Under the pieces are notes generated by a model. The model was given only the letters and a program-made list of their open reading frames with translations, made no database searches and was not told where the DNA came from. A program made the position numbers and the translations under genes. From NCBI RefSeq assembly GCF_021183825.1, contig NZ_CP089211.1, positions 2,356,001 through 2,420,000 on the forward strand: a stretch of 64,000 bases of DNA. The letters run 5' to 3'. Shown here one piece after another: positions 42,501-50,127 of this stretch. Position 1 is the stretch's first letter, and each line of letters starts with the position of its first letter. The DNA is from Sinomicrobium kalidii. GTDB taxonomy: Bacteria > Bacteroidota > Bacteroidia > Flavobacteriales > Flavobacteriaceae.

Positions 42501-44249
42501 TGGCTGGCAGCCGCTACCTACGGGCAATATTCCGAATCTTCCGGTTCGGATACAGATGCGGACATCACTTCTACTGCCGTTACCGAAAGCGGAAGCACGC
42601 TTCCCCTGGAAGCGACCAATAGTATTGTTTTAAAACCCGGTTTTCACGCCAAGGCGGGGAGTACTTTTACAGCCAGGATCGTCCGGGCAGATGGTTTTGA
42701 AGAGCATGCCAAAGGCGATTATAATGTGGCATTAACTTATGATGCCAACGGAAACATAAAGACCCTGAACCGCAATAAAAATACGGTAAACGGCAGCAAC
42801 GCCATGGATAAGCTCTCCTATACCTATAAAAGCGGAAAGCCCAACCGCCTGGATCATGTAGGGGATGCCGCAGGGACGGTAGCCGGGGCTGATGATATAG
42901 AAAGCCAGAATGCCGGGAACTATGTTTACAATGCCATAGGCCAACTTGTAGAAAACAAAAAAGAGGGCATAAAGTACACCTATAACGCAGCCGGTTTGGT
43001 CATTCAGGTGCAAAAAAATAATGTACCTTTGGTAAAGTTCTTTTATAACGACCGCGGGCAGCGGGTCAGAAAGGAAAGTTATGTCAACGGTTCCCTCTCC
43101 AAAACCGGTTATTATGTAAGGGATGCATCGGGGAATGCCATGGCCATTTACCAGGGCACTTCGGCAAAAGAATATCCTATTTATGGCAGTGGCCGCCTCG
43201 GAGTGTATTTTAAACAGGGAGGTTCTGCGCTTTACCAGGTTGCTGACCATTTGGGGAATGTACGGGCTTTGATACAGGATGACGGGAACCTGGCCGGGGC
43301 TACGGATTTTTATCCATTTGGCATGGTAATGCCTGGGCGTACATTACAGAGTGCTGAAGGTTATCGCTATGCCTACCAGGGCCAGGAAAAGGATGCGGAA
43401 ACAGGGAAAGAAGCTTTTCAGTTAAGGCTATGGGATAGTAGGATAGGCAGGTGGTTGACAACTGACCCTTATGGACAATATAACTCCCCATACCTGGGGA
43501 TGGGGAATGATCCTATGAATGGCATTGATCCTGATGGAGGGTGGAAGACTAAATTTGGGGCTTGGCTTTATAAAACTTTCAATGGCGGAGGAACTATTGT
43601 TGGAGAAAAAGGGAACTGGAGTGTTGCCCAGAGAGGAGATGATGGATGGGATACTTTTGTTAGTAATCATCCTAATGGAAATTTCAATACTGCCGGGGAA
43701 ATTATGTGGAACAGCGCAGGAATGCGGGGGGTAACAGGTGATGCATTTTCTATAGGTGGAGGTTATGCTGCTAATATATTTGTCGGAGCAGATATTAATG
43801 CCGAGTTTACATGGGTAATTAGAGGGAAAGACGCCAGTTTTATACCAAATTTCACTTTAGGTCCTGCTGCTACTATTGGGGATGGTGGAGAGGTAACTGC
43901 CTCGGCCTTTTTATCACGTAAGCATTATGTAGGAGCTGTTTCTGATATTAAAGCCCGCGATTTAGGAGGATATTCTGTTTTTGTTGAGGGTGGTTTAACA
44001 CCTGGTGTAGGCGGGTTTGTAGGAGGAGATGTATCTCTAAGTCCGACAGGGAGGCCAACTTGGGTCAGTGTTTATGGAGGAGTTTCTGCCGGAGCGGAAG
44101 CCAGTCCTTTATCCGTAGTAAATATTAAAGCAGGTGTAAGGCATAATACGCTGTTAATTCATAGCAATGGAAATATTTACATCAACAATCCAGTTGAACC
44201 GAGCAAAAATTTAATGATAGATAAAAATTTTAATACTGTTTATGAATAA
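39594..44249 (+). CDS. RHS protein with core and glycine-rich variable tip
   Basis: The ATG at 39594 is used, not the GTG before it: 1551 residues. Signal peptide to SVYSQ; two Ig-like repeats (about 160-310, TTWYWQGKNANG and VTWYWQETETG) homologous to those in the cassette 1 RHS protein; YD repeats with ITPGTTGF-type insertions; a 3-coathanger-like insert NSIVLKPGFHAKAGSTF (about 1009-1025). The core runs from YQVADHLGNVRALIQDDGNL to RWLTTDPYGQYNSPY and IDPDGG (about 1210-1317). The tip (about 1318-1551) is glycine-rich, predicted beta: TFTWVIRG-like, YSVFVEGGLTPGVGGFVGG, VYGGVSAGAEASPLSVV. It has no nuclease motif. A one-TM protein follows with a 1-bp stop-start overlap. Confidence 0.8.
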   Translation: MKNIILILFLLVVSISVYSQDGPTIVIEDVVINETDFQETGIVPIRSVFNQEISLSVEYRYFNPETGNFEEPALPPSNFHKIEFEFWDKTNNRTLTGRKRLKYWDSTPSSYSDKIQISANTDYEFRYYIYEIGSAISYRITYVKDRYPVPSEPNDPVISDQKCGEVTLRRSGSPPEGTTWYWQGKNANGTSTTKGAWTTFKANEGSGTYYIRAHNSSGWSTGSGSVYVDIPSPPDKPDAPSVSNNNGSTVLTRGTPPDGVTWYWQETETGESTSNSDSSIELTSGTVYYLKARLNDVDCWGPARVINYTIDEPNLPPFTVADEDRNWVSTVAYDIDGNMKANSVSYANALGKPDQVQSVDVKTGKIWAAQTLYDQQGRPAFQTLGSAVDAVTPNTFKYRSGFIKKSNGSSYTTTDFDTNPDNPATVGAQAGTLGWYYSNNNTAEPYQDITSYPFIRQVYSDLNPGSVLKTIGGNKVNGAWPQSYTFTMPASGELSQTVAFGESKYNTVKTVKTVSRDVHGVENVVFTDTDGKTLAVARSGGGSARSMTAAIGEQGFIDIHVPSGTTGFSIAKPSGVQTVIYNLITEAKTTTATTSLPHGFYRVAVTNPDGYNPSNPVKVTYKENYYDYALYEYDKAGNLVASYQPYGNTKSAKPKTTYRYNALGQLVYTNSPDEGEAWFRYRKDGQIRFSQNSVQKATGEFSYTNYDKQARPVESGVVVSTAFNTADPDTNTLPSGTRKERQFTVYDTGEDIAAGGNTRAQSFVVGNVAKTRNAYTTTWYSYDVYGRVTWMVQDIAGVGKKTIDYEYHPVSGLVSRVVYQKDAASERFIHKYTYNEADQLVKVETSTDGNSYATRATYTYYENGNLKRTELGNNLQGIDYVYNLAGQLKSINHPALSAAKDPGNDGNDIFGMAVDYHQNDYMRNSSALAPTTYGTDRLDGNIKGIRWNNKHRPLTGAENAYSYTYNRSNWLAAATYGQYSESSGSDTDADITSTAVTESGSTLPLEATNSIVLKPGFHAKAGSTFTARIVRADGFEEHAKGDYNVALTYDANGNIKTLNRNKNTVNGSNAMDKLSYTYKSGKPNRLDHVGDAAGTVAGADDIESQNAGNYVYNAIGQLVENKKEGIKYTYNAAGLVIQVQKNNVPLVKFFYNDRGQRVRKESYVNGSLSKTGYYVRDASGNAMAIYQGTSAKEYPIYGSGRLGVYFKQGGSALYQVADHLGNVRALIQDDGNLAGATDFYPFGMVMPGRTLQSAEGYRYAYQGQEKDAETGKEAFQLRLWDSRIGRWLTTDPYGQYNSPYLGMGNDPMNGIDPDGGWKTKFGAWLYKTFNGGGTIVGEKGNWSVAQRGDDGWDTFVSNHPNGNFNTAGEIMWNSAGMRGVTGDAFSIGGGYAANIFVGADINAEFTWVIRGKDASFIPNFTLGPAATIGDGGEVTASAFLSRKHYVGAVSDIKARDLGGYSVFVEGGLTPGVGGFVGGDVSLSPTGRPTWVSVYGGVSAGAEASPLSVVNIKAGVRHNTLLIHSNGNIYINNPVEPSKNLMIDKNFNTVYE

Positions 44250-44257
44250 TGATCACC

Positions 44258-44596
44258 ATGAAAAAAAGAGGTATAGTTATAGTGTGCATGTTCTCCCTAT
44301 TTTTTATAGCAGTTATTTTACTTACTCTTAGAGCAAAAAGAATAGCTATAAAAGAAAATTTTAAGGGAGTTGTGAAAAAGGCTTCTATATATGGAGGAAA
44401 GGGAGATATAAAAGTTTGGTTAAATGATAGAAGTTCTCATATATTAGATTTGTATGGTGTTAAAAAAGAAGATAATATACATGTAGGAGATTCTTTGTAT
44501 AAAGAGGCGGGAAGCCCTTGGTTATATCATTATAAAAAGGATAGTTTGGGGAATTATTATCTCTATAGATCACATGTGTGGAGTATGGCTCTTTAA
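44258..44596 (+). CDS. One-TM small protein, candidate immunity/partner
   Basis: The product has 112 residues from the ATG at 44258 (another in-frame ATG at 44249 overlaps the RHS stop). Residues 1-22 form one membrane helix (GIVIVCMFSLFFIAVILLTL). The remainder lies outside the cytoplasm: FKGVVKKASIYGGKGDIKVW, LDLYGVKKEDNIHVGDSLYK. The layout (a TM helix, then x-G-V-V-K, a Y-x-G-x-G turn and V-G-D-S) recurs in the protein at 46808-47278, which also follows a glycine-rich RHS tip. The two are therefore probably members of one family of immunity or partner proteins. Low GC and position support immunity; the proof is missing. Confidence 0.6.
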   Translation: MKKRGIVIVCMFSLFFIAVILLTLRAKRIAIKENFKGVVKKASIYGGKGDIKVWLNDRSSHILDLYGVKKEDNIHVGDSLYKEAGSPWLYHYKKDSLGNYYLYRSHVWSMAL

Positions 44597-44625
44597 TAAG
44601 AAAAGTTATGCCAATAGTACTTTAG

Positions 44626-45789
44626 CAAAAACGAACTATAAGGGATGCATCGGGGAATGCTCTGGCCATTTATCAGGGAACTTCGGCAAAGGAATATCCT
44701 ATTTATGGCAGTGGCCGCCTCGGAGTGTATTTTAAACAGGGAGGTACTGCAATTTACCAAGTGGCTGACCATTTGGGGAATGTACGGGCTTTGATACAGG
44801 ATGATGGGAATCTGGCCGGAGCTACGGATTTTTATCCGGGAGGCATGTCTATGCCAGGAAGAAAGTTAACTGACGCTGCAGGTTACCGATACGGTTACCA
44901 GGGAGAGTTCGCCGAGACTGATGCTGAAACCGGAAAACCTGCTTTTGAGTTGCGGTTATACGACCCAAGGATAAACCGGTGGTTGAGTCCGGATTTATAT
45001 GGTCAATATTATTCTCCATATCTGTCTATGGGAAATAATTGGGCCAATGAGATAGACCCGGATGGAGGGTTTTCAGATTGTCCGGATTGCCCCGATCCGG
45101 TTACGGGAGGTTATACTGAAGGGCAATCGTATTTATCTTCCGATGGAAATTCGTATCTGCATTTGGGAGATTTTGGATGGGCAAGTGCGCCGGAAGTGCA
45201 GGTTGGTCCTGGTGCTGGATTCTCTTTAGTTGGTTCAGGTGCGCCGGCATACAATTTTGGGGATAAAATTGCCCCTGCCATATGGGAATTATCGGGATTT
45301 GATCATTTAAAAGCTGAAATAGCGGAGAATGTAAATGGGTATCGTACGGTATCCCAATTCGAAGGAAACTATTTAATTAATGATGCGGGGCGTACGTTTC
45401 AATTTGAGCCCTCCAGTAACATAAAAGGAGGAGCAGGAGCTATTGAATTAATTGCCGGAGGGCCAACTAGGGCCATACAAGGAATAAATTTACTAACGAA
45501 AGGTTCAAAGGCTCTTCATAAGCATCATGTTTTGCCACAACAATTCAGAAAATGGTTTTCTTCTCGTGGAATAAAAAATATAGATGATTACGCAATTGAA
45601 ATAAGTCAATCAACACATTTAAGAGGAGTTCACGGAAGAGGTTTTGGAAAACTGCCCGGGAGATGGAACAAAGAATGGAAAGAATTTATAAAGACAAATC
45701 CTAATGCTACACCATCAGAAATTTTTCACAAAGCAGAAGGAATGTTAAAAGATTTTGGATTAGAACATCTTCCATATATCAAATATTAA
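44626..45789 (+). pseudogene. Start-less RHS core plus HNH-nuclease toxin tip (silent cassette)
   Basis: The frame is open from 44626 but has no ATG before the homology begins. From 44641 it repeats the end of the RHS gene upstream (43119-43320 against 44641-44842, near-identical) and stays in frame with it: DASGNALAIYQGTSAKEYP, VADHLGNVRALIQDDGNL, SPDLYGQYYSPYLSMGNN, IDPDGG. The tip after about 45070 ends in an HNH/DUF2380-like nuclease: LHKHHVLPQQFRKWFSSRGI, RGVHGRGFGKLPGRWNKEWK, SEIFHKAEGMLKDFGLEHLP. It is a displaced orphan tip with a complete toxin domain. A GTG at 44725 could start translation, but without signal peptide or shell. Confidence 0.75.
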
Positions 45790-45801
45790 GCACTTGAAAT
45801 C

Positions 45802-46296
45802 ATGAACAATATCTCTACAAAAGGTGAGAATATCTCATTAAAAATAAATGAAATATATTTTGTTATAGATGCCCTGTATTTGGATGAAATTAAAGAAAAA
45901 ATAGATAAACTACAAATTGATAATTTAGAGCAAGACATAAAAGAAATTGTTTTTCCCTATACTGATACCCCTTTCGGGAAATTCATCACTTTTGAAAATT
46001 TATTTGAGATAATTAGAATTAAAAAAGCTAGCTATGACGAATATAGAGATTTTAATGAGAATTATTTTTCAACAGATACTGGTCTTTTGGTAATAATAAG
46101 AAAATCAATACTCATTGAATTTGCTAGAGAGTTTAATTATGATGATTTGTTAGATACTAATATGGATGATATAAATTTAACTTATTGGCATGAAGTTACG
46201 AGGTCATTTGAGAAACAGGATATTGCATTGATACTAGCCCCAGGAATAGAATCGGATTTTGAATTTAAGGGCAGCGGTTTTTACAAAATAAAGTAA
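45802..46296 (+). CDS. Candidate immunity protein for the HNH tip
   Basis: This soluble 164-residue protein starts 12 bp after the orphan HNH tip. It is acidic, low-GC and predicted mixed alpha/beta: IYFVIDALYLDEIKEKIDKL, QDIKEIVFPYTDTPFGKFIT, LIEFAREFNYDDLLDTNMDD, IALILAPGIESDFEFKGSGF. No signal peptide, so it stays in the cytoplasm. An acidic protein directly after a nuclease tip is typical of a DNA-mimic or active-site-blocking immunity factor. No named family is recognised. It would protect a cell that receives this tip from a sister cell even when its own tip is silent. Confidence 0.7.
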   Translation: MNNISTKGENISLKINEIYFVIDALYLDEIKEKIDKLQIDNLEQDIKEIVFPYTDTPFGKFITFENLFEIIRIKKASYDEYRDFNENYFSTDTGLLVIIRKSILIEFAREFNYDDLLDTNMDDINLTYWHEVTRSFEKQDIALILAPGIESDFEFKGSGFYKIK

Positions 46297-46308
46297 TTTC
46301 TTTTCTGA

Positions 46309-46803
46309 ATAGAGTACCAAGCTACTTTAACATTTGCGGCCATTATAGGAACAGACACAAATGGAGGAATACAACAAGTATATTTTCCTAAATATCCTGA
46401 CCAGATGTCTGTTTATGGTTCTGTAGACAGCGGCCTAAAGATTACTACAGAATTGGATGTTTCTGCAGGTGTTGGACAAAATTATTTTGTATCTTATTAT
46501 GATGGGAACACAAAAGATATAACTCCTCAGGAGTACGCAGGAAGGTATTGGGCTATAGAAGGAGCAATTGGAGCATCGGTTGGATTAAACCTCGAAGGAC
46601 GGGTAGGATATTCTCAAAGTGATCAGGATCGATATGAGGGAAGATGGCATACAGTCTATTTAGGGAAGAGTGTAAGCATTGGCGCTCAACTAGGGACTAC
46701 TTCTGGTATTTCAGGTTCCATAGCTCATCAGCAGGGAATATCTAAGCATCTTATCAATTATCCATTTCCAGTGAATAGATTTATTCGGCAATTAAAAAAT
46801 TAA
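46309..46803 (+). pseudogene. Start-less glycine-rich RHS tip fragment
   Basis: The frame is open from 46309 (just past a TGA) to TAA at 46801-46803, with a first ATG only at 46405. Reading from the stop gives ATLTFAAIIGTDTNGGIQQV, YFPKYPDQMSVYGSVDSGLK, YWAIEGAIGASVGLNLEGRV, VYLGKSVSIGAQLGTTSGIS. It is glycine-rich and beta-like, resembling the tip of the RHS protein at 39594-44249. No core precedes it. It is best read as the 3' end of a lost RHS gene, kept with its partner gene. Confidence 0.6.
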
Positions 46804-46807
46804 AAAT

Positions 46808-47278
46808 ATGAGTAAGAAAATAAAACTGTGGTTTATTTTTTTTGGGATGCCGGTTTTTGCCATTGTTGCTGGGACAGTAATATATTTGAACAATAAAAGG
46901 GACAAACAAAAATGGGAAGTTTATTCCAAGCAATATTGGGAACAATGTGATGTAGAGTTTTGTGGAGTGGTTACAAGTAAAAAGGAAATTTATAGAGGAG
47001 CTGGATATGTTTGTTTGGATTTAGCTTATGCTAATAAACCCAGTGGGTATACTTTATATATTAATGATAAAGTTTTTGTATGCCAGATAAAAGACGATAA
47101 GATTCTTTTTGTTACAGAAGCAGTTCAATTAGAAGTTGGGGATAGTATTTGTTATAACATGAATGGCAGCAAAAATGAGGTAAGATATAGGAATGGAAAG
47201 AAGTTTATATCCTTTGAAAATCGTGTTTTTGGAAAAACTTACGTAGATTATAATCCAAATAAATATCAATGTGAATAA
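46808..47278 (+). CDS. One-TM small protein, second candidate partner/immunity
   Basis: This 156-residue protein has one N-terminal membrane helix (KLWFIFFGMPVFAIVAGTVI) and an extracytoplasmic part: CDVEFCGVVTSKKEIYRGAG, YTLYINDKVFVCQIKDDKIL, VQLEVGDSICYNMNGSKNEV. Its spacing (GVV, a Y-x-G-x-G turn, then V-G-D-S) matches the protein at 44258-44596. It starts 4 bp after the glycine-rich tip fragment, just as the other follows its intact tip, which supports a conserved tip-partner pairing. It appears intact although its tip is not. Confidence 0.6.
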   Translation: MSKKIKLWFIFFGMPVFAIVAGTVIYLNNKRDKQKWEVYSKQYWEQCDVEFCGVVTSKKEIYRGAGYVCLDLAYANKPSGYTLYINDKVFVCQIKDDKILFVTEAVQLEVGDSICYNMNGSKNEVRYRNGKKFISFENRVFGKTYVDYNPNKYQCE

Positions 47279-47342
47279 ATATTATTTACCTGAGCCGAAT
47301 ATAAGGTAGTAGTTACTTGTGGCATCATACCTATACCATAGA

Positions 47343-47494
47343 TTATTATCCTGGTGGAGGCAATGTCGAAATGTACTCTGCAGAGTGCTAAAGATTATCA
47401 TTATGCTTACCAAGGACAAGGAAAAAATGTATAAACAAATGAAGTGGCATTCTGGCTATGGGAAGGAAAAATTCTATCTAAAAGCGGTTATGGG
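47343..47494 (+). pseudogene. Degenerate RHS core remnant
   Basis: Across two frames the DNA reads YYPGG, then LQSAKDYHYAYQGQGK, then NEVAFWLWEGK, with stops and frameshifts between. This is the part YPFGM to WDSRIGRW of the RHS core (compare LQSAEGYRYAYQGQEKDA in the intact gene). It is a third vestige of RHS tip or core material downstream of the active gene. Confidence 0.55.
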
Positions 47495-47535
47495 ATAATA
47501 GTTTATAAAAGAAACCTTAAATCAAATTTCAAAAA

Positions 47536-48171
47536 ATGAAGCAGTACCTACTATTTACCAGCTTACTTATTTTTACAATGAGTATAGCCTCTGCCCAAGA
47601 GAAAGAAGTTGAATTCGGCCTTAAGGCCGGTTTAAATTATTCAAATTTTATCGATAATTATGATGATGATACCCCCGCGAATTACAAAGGCAAAGCCGGT
47701 TTTCTTGCAGGGGGATTTGTAAATTTCGGGTTGACAGAAAAAATCTTCATAAGGCCGGAAGTATTATTTTCTCAGCAGGGGAGTAAATATGAAATAAATC
47801 CTGATGGAATAAACGTCCACGATCCGAGTGATCCCTTCTATTTGGCAGATGACATTTCCGGAAAAATAAAAGAATCCCTAATCCTGATCCCGGTCATGGC
47901 CGGTATTTTTTTAATGGATAACCTGGACGTGGAAGTAGGACCCCAACTCGCATGGGTGGTAAACAGGGATGTCACATATAAAAACAATCCGTATGAAATA
48001 TTTTTTATCAGGAATGACGATTCCGGGGATTTTGAGTTCGGTGTAAATGCGGGATTGGGATATCATTTTGGAGCGCATTATCGTATAGGGCTCCGGTATA
48101 CTTACGGCATTACCGAAAGACAAAACCTGCACAGTTCTGTTTTTCAGCTGGGATTGCATTATAAATTATAA
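47536..48171 (+). CDS. Outer membrane beta-barrel protein (PorT/OMP_b-brl family)
   Basis: This 211-residue protein has a signal peptide ending SIASAQ. It is a small eight-strand type barrel: VEFGLKAGLNYSNFIDNYDD, AGFLAGGFVNFGLTEKIFIR, IPVMAGIFLMDNLDVEVGPQ, FGVNAGLGYHFGAHYRIGLR, ending in the aromatic-rich closing strand QLGLHYKL. Such barrels are ubiquitous in Bacteroidota; this one heads a short operon with a fibre and a basic protein. It could anchor or export them, but that is only inferred from position. Confidence 0.85.
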   Translation: MKQYLLFTSLLIFTMSIASAQEKEVEFGLKAGLNYSNFIDNYDDDTPANYKGKAGFLAGGFVNFGLTEKIFIRPEVLFSQQGSKYEINPDGINVHDPSDPFYLADDISGKIKESLILIPVMAGIFLMDNLDVEVGPQLAWVVNRDVTYKNNPYEIFFIRNDDSGDFEFGVNAGLGYHFGAHYRIGLRYTYGITERQNLHSSVFQLGLHYKL

Positions 48172-48181
48172 ATGAAAATAA

Positions 48182-49168
48182 ATGAAAAGATTTATGAAAA
48201 AAACAATTACCTCTTGTATACTGTTTTTGGTAATGTATAGTGTATCCTCACAAGAAACGCTACAATCCGTAACGGAGAACGGCAGTGTTACCGACCGTCG
48301 CGTAGGATTTTATGCGGGGGGATCGGTAGCCAACAACAATTTTATTGTAGACGGGCTTACTATGGGCTACAAAGACCCTTTAGTGATAAAAAGGAATATG
48401 GATTACCTGGGCCTGGCCCTGAATACTGCTGCCATAAGGTTCGATATAGACCATGATGCCCTGGATCAGGCACCTTCTTCTCTGATTTTCATGTATCCTG
48501 ATTCCGGGATACCTTACCTCAGAAGAATAGGCAATGACCATACCATTTTTAAGATATGGAGTCCGAGGGATGCTGACAATGCCTATGAATCTACCCTGGC
48601 CCTGGTCAATGGCGACGGAGAAGAAGAAATTCTGGACCTGTATAACATGAGTTACCCGTCCAATCATTCTTTCGGCCTGCGGATGCAGAAACGGGGTACC
48701 GGGGCCTACAAGCCTTTTCACTTTGAATATAGCGACGGCAATGAGACCTACCCGGTATTTACTATGAAACCCGACAAGAGTTCTTATTTCTATGGAAATC
48801 TTTGTATAGGTACAGAGGATCACAAAGGATATCAGCTTGCTGTGGCAGGAGATATGGTTTCCGAATCCGTAACGGTAAAACTGAAAAATAACTGGCCGGA
48901 TTATGTTTTTGAAGAAGACTACAAACTGCAGCCTTTGGAAGAACTTGAGCATTATATCAGGTCTAATAGAAAACTTCCTGAAATCCCTTCGGCCGAAGAA
49001 GTAGAGGAAAAAGGGGTGGATCTGGGTGAAATAAACCGGCGTTTATTAGAGAAAATAGAGGAACTAACCTTGTATGTTATCGATCAGAACAAGAGTATTA
49101 AACAGTTACAGGAAGAGGTGAAAATATTGAAGCAAGCTGCTGAGAAGAATAAAAATTACGGAAGATGA
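48182..49168 (+). CDS. Fibre-like exported protein with divergent tail
   Basis: This 328-residue protein (or 324 from the ATG at 48194) has a signal peptide ending SVSSQ. The head (about 24-215) has VGFYAGGSVANNNFIVDGLT and HTIFKIWSPRDADNAYESTL. One weak motif LCIGTEDHKGYQLAVAGD replaces GIGTxxP. The tail NNWPDYVFEEDYKLQPLEEL, IRSNRKLPEIPSAEEV, EEKGVDLGEINRRLLEKIEE is a third type, closer to the general Bacteroidota fibre tail. A coiled coil closes it. It lies 11 bp after the barrel gene and overlaps the basic protein by 4 bp. Confidence 0.75.
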   Translation: MKRFMKKTITSCILFLVMYSVSSQETLQSVTENGSVTDRRVGFYAGGSVANNNFIVDGLTMGYKDPLVIKRNMDYLGLALNTAAIRFDIDHDALDQAPSSLIFMYPDSGIPYLRRIGNDHTIFKIWSPRDADNAYESTLALVNGDGEEEILDLYNMSYPSNHSFGLRMQKRGTGAYKPFHFEYSDGNETYPVFTMKPDKSSYFYGNLCIGTEDHKGYQLAVAGDMVSESVTVKLKNNWPDYVFEEDYKLQPLEELEHYIRSNRKLPEIPSAEEVEEKGVDLGEINRRLLEKIEELTLYVIDQNKSIKQLQEEVKILKQAAEKNKNYGR

Positions 49169-49596
49169 AAAATACGGTTAATAATGTGTTGCTGCTTATT
49201 TTTTTCGCTGCCTTGCTTTTTGCCCCGGAGGTCCGTTCCCAGGAAGCTAAAGGGGAAGGTGTTATTGGCAAAAACAGGTTGCGGGGATTAAATTTAAATG
49301 AGAAGCAAAGTTTTGCGGGTGTACGGCCTGCACAAAATAAAGAAAAAAAGAAAAGTAAGCGGGTTTCGCACAGAAAGACAGGAAACAACAAGGGAAATCG
49401 GATACAAACAGGAAATTATGTAGGTGTTGGAAAACCGAAGGATAAAGGCTCGGGTAATTTCCGTCAATCAAAAAGTGTGGAAAAGAAGATAAAGCATCAG
49501 TCTGCATCAAAGTCACCGGGTAAACCGGCCTTAAATTTAAACCAGGGCACTTATGTGGGGGTAAGACCCAAAAAGAAAAGCGATGAAAAGCAATAA
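49165..49596 (+). CDS. Basic secreted protein with short repeats
   Basis: This 143-residue protein has a signal peptide ending EVRSQ (about 26). The mature part is strongly basic and contains three imperfect repeats of aromatic-x-GV-x-x-P: SFAGVRP, NYVGVGKP and TYVGVRP, each followed by lysine clusters. It looks like a low-complexity, perhaps DNA-, polyanion- or LPS-binding, linker. It overlaps the fibre gene by 4 bp and ends 18 bp before the convergent PilO-like gene. No family is recognised. Confidence 0.6.
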   Translation: MKNTVNNVLLLIFFAALLFAPEVRSQEAKGEGVIGKNRLRGLNLNEKQSFAGVRPAQNKEKKKSKRVSHRKTGNNKGNRIQTGNYVGVGKPKDKGSGNFRQSKSVEKKIKHQSASKSPGKPALNLNQGTYVGVRPKKKSDEKQ

Positions 49597-49614
49597 ACCG
49601 GGAATTTCAAGGGA

Positions 49615-50127
49615 TCAATCAAAATTCCGTATCAAAAGCTGCGCCTGCAGGTATTCCTTCCCGGTGCGGAAATTTTTCTTTTTCTCCAGGTAAAGGTTAA
49701 CCACCTCGCCATACCCCGTTTGCTGCTCCAGGCGGTACACAAAAGCCAGGATATCGTTAAAACCGCCTTCAACGGTAAGGTTGTAGGTATGTACCTGTAA
49801 CCCGTCCTTTTCAAAAATATGGGGTTCGTTAAAGGCAATGACTTTTAAATCGAGTTCTTCGGCATTCCGGTTGACCGCTTTCAGCAGGTTATGCTGCATG
49901 GAAGTCCCCCCGATCCTGAATTTGCGGAGCAGGGAATCGTAATAGGCATTTTTTTCGTTCAGTACGGACAGTTGCCCGGGAATGTTGTTAAAAAGTGCTT
50001 CTTCGGCCTTTAATGTGTTATATTCCCTTTTGGTCCGGATGGTGTTGGAGATGGCCAGCACATAACACAGAATAAGTGCCAGGATAAATCCCGCTACGGC
50101 TGCGATATTTTTGTTTCTGGCTGTCAT
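49615..50127 (-). CDS. PilO/GspM-like inner membrane protein
   Basis: The start is the ATG at 50127 (MTARNKNIAAVAGFILALIL), which overlaps the preceding gene by 4 bp; upstream residues are shadows. It has 170 residues: one TM helix (10-28), a coiled-coil (KREYNTLKAEEALFNNIP) and a ferredoxin-like periplasmic domain (LQVHTYNLTVEGGFNDILAF, YRLEQQTGYGEVVNLYLEKK). The architecture is that of PilO/GspM, which joins the platform to the secretin. It is last in the secretion operon. Confidence 0.75.
   Translation of the reverse strand: MTARNKNIAAVAGFILALILCYVLAISNTIRTKREYNTLKAEEALFNNIPGQLSVLNEKNAYYDSLLRKFRIGGTSMQHNLLKAVNRNAEELDLKVIAFNEPHIFEKDGLQVHTYNLTVEGGFNDILAFVYRLEQQTGYGEVVNLYLEKKKNFRTGKEYLQAQLLIRNFD

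Noticed and set aside
21206..44249. T9SS cargo signals on RHS proteins
   Set aside because: No C-terminal sorting domain is visible; the RHS C-termini are tips or YD strands.
44725..45789. Independent HNH toxin gene starting at the GTG at 44725
   Set aside because: The homology to the RHS core starts upstream of that GTG, without a start codon, so it is a displaced 3' part and not a free-standing gene.
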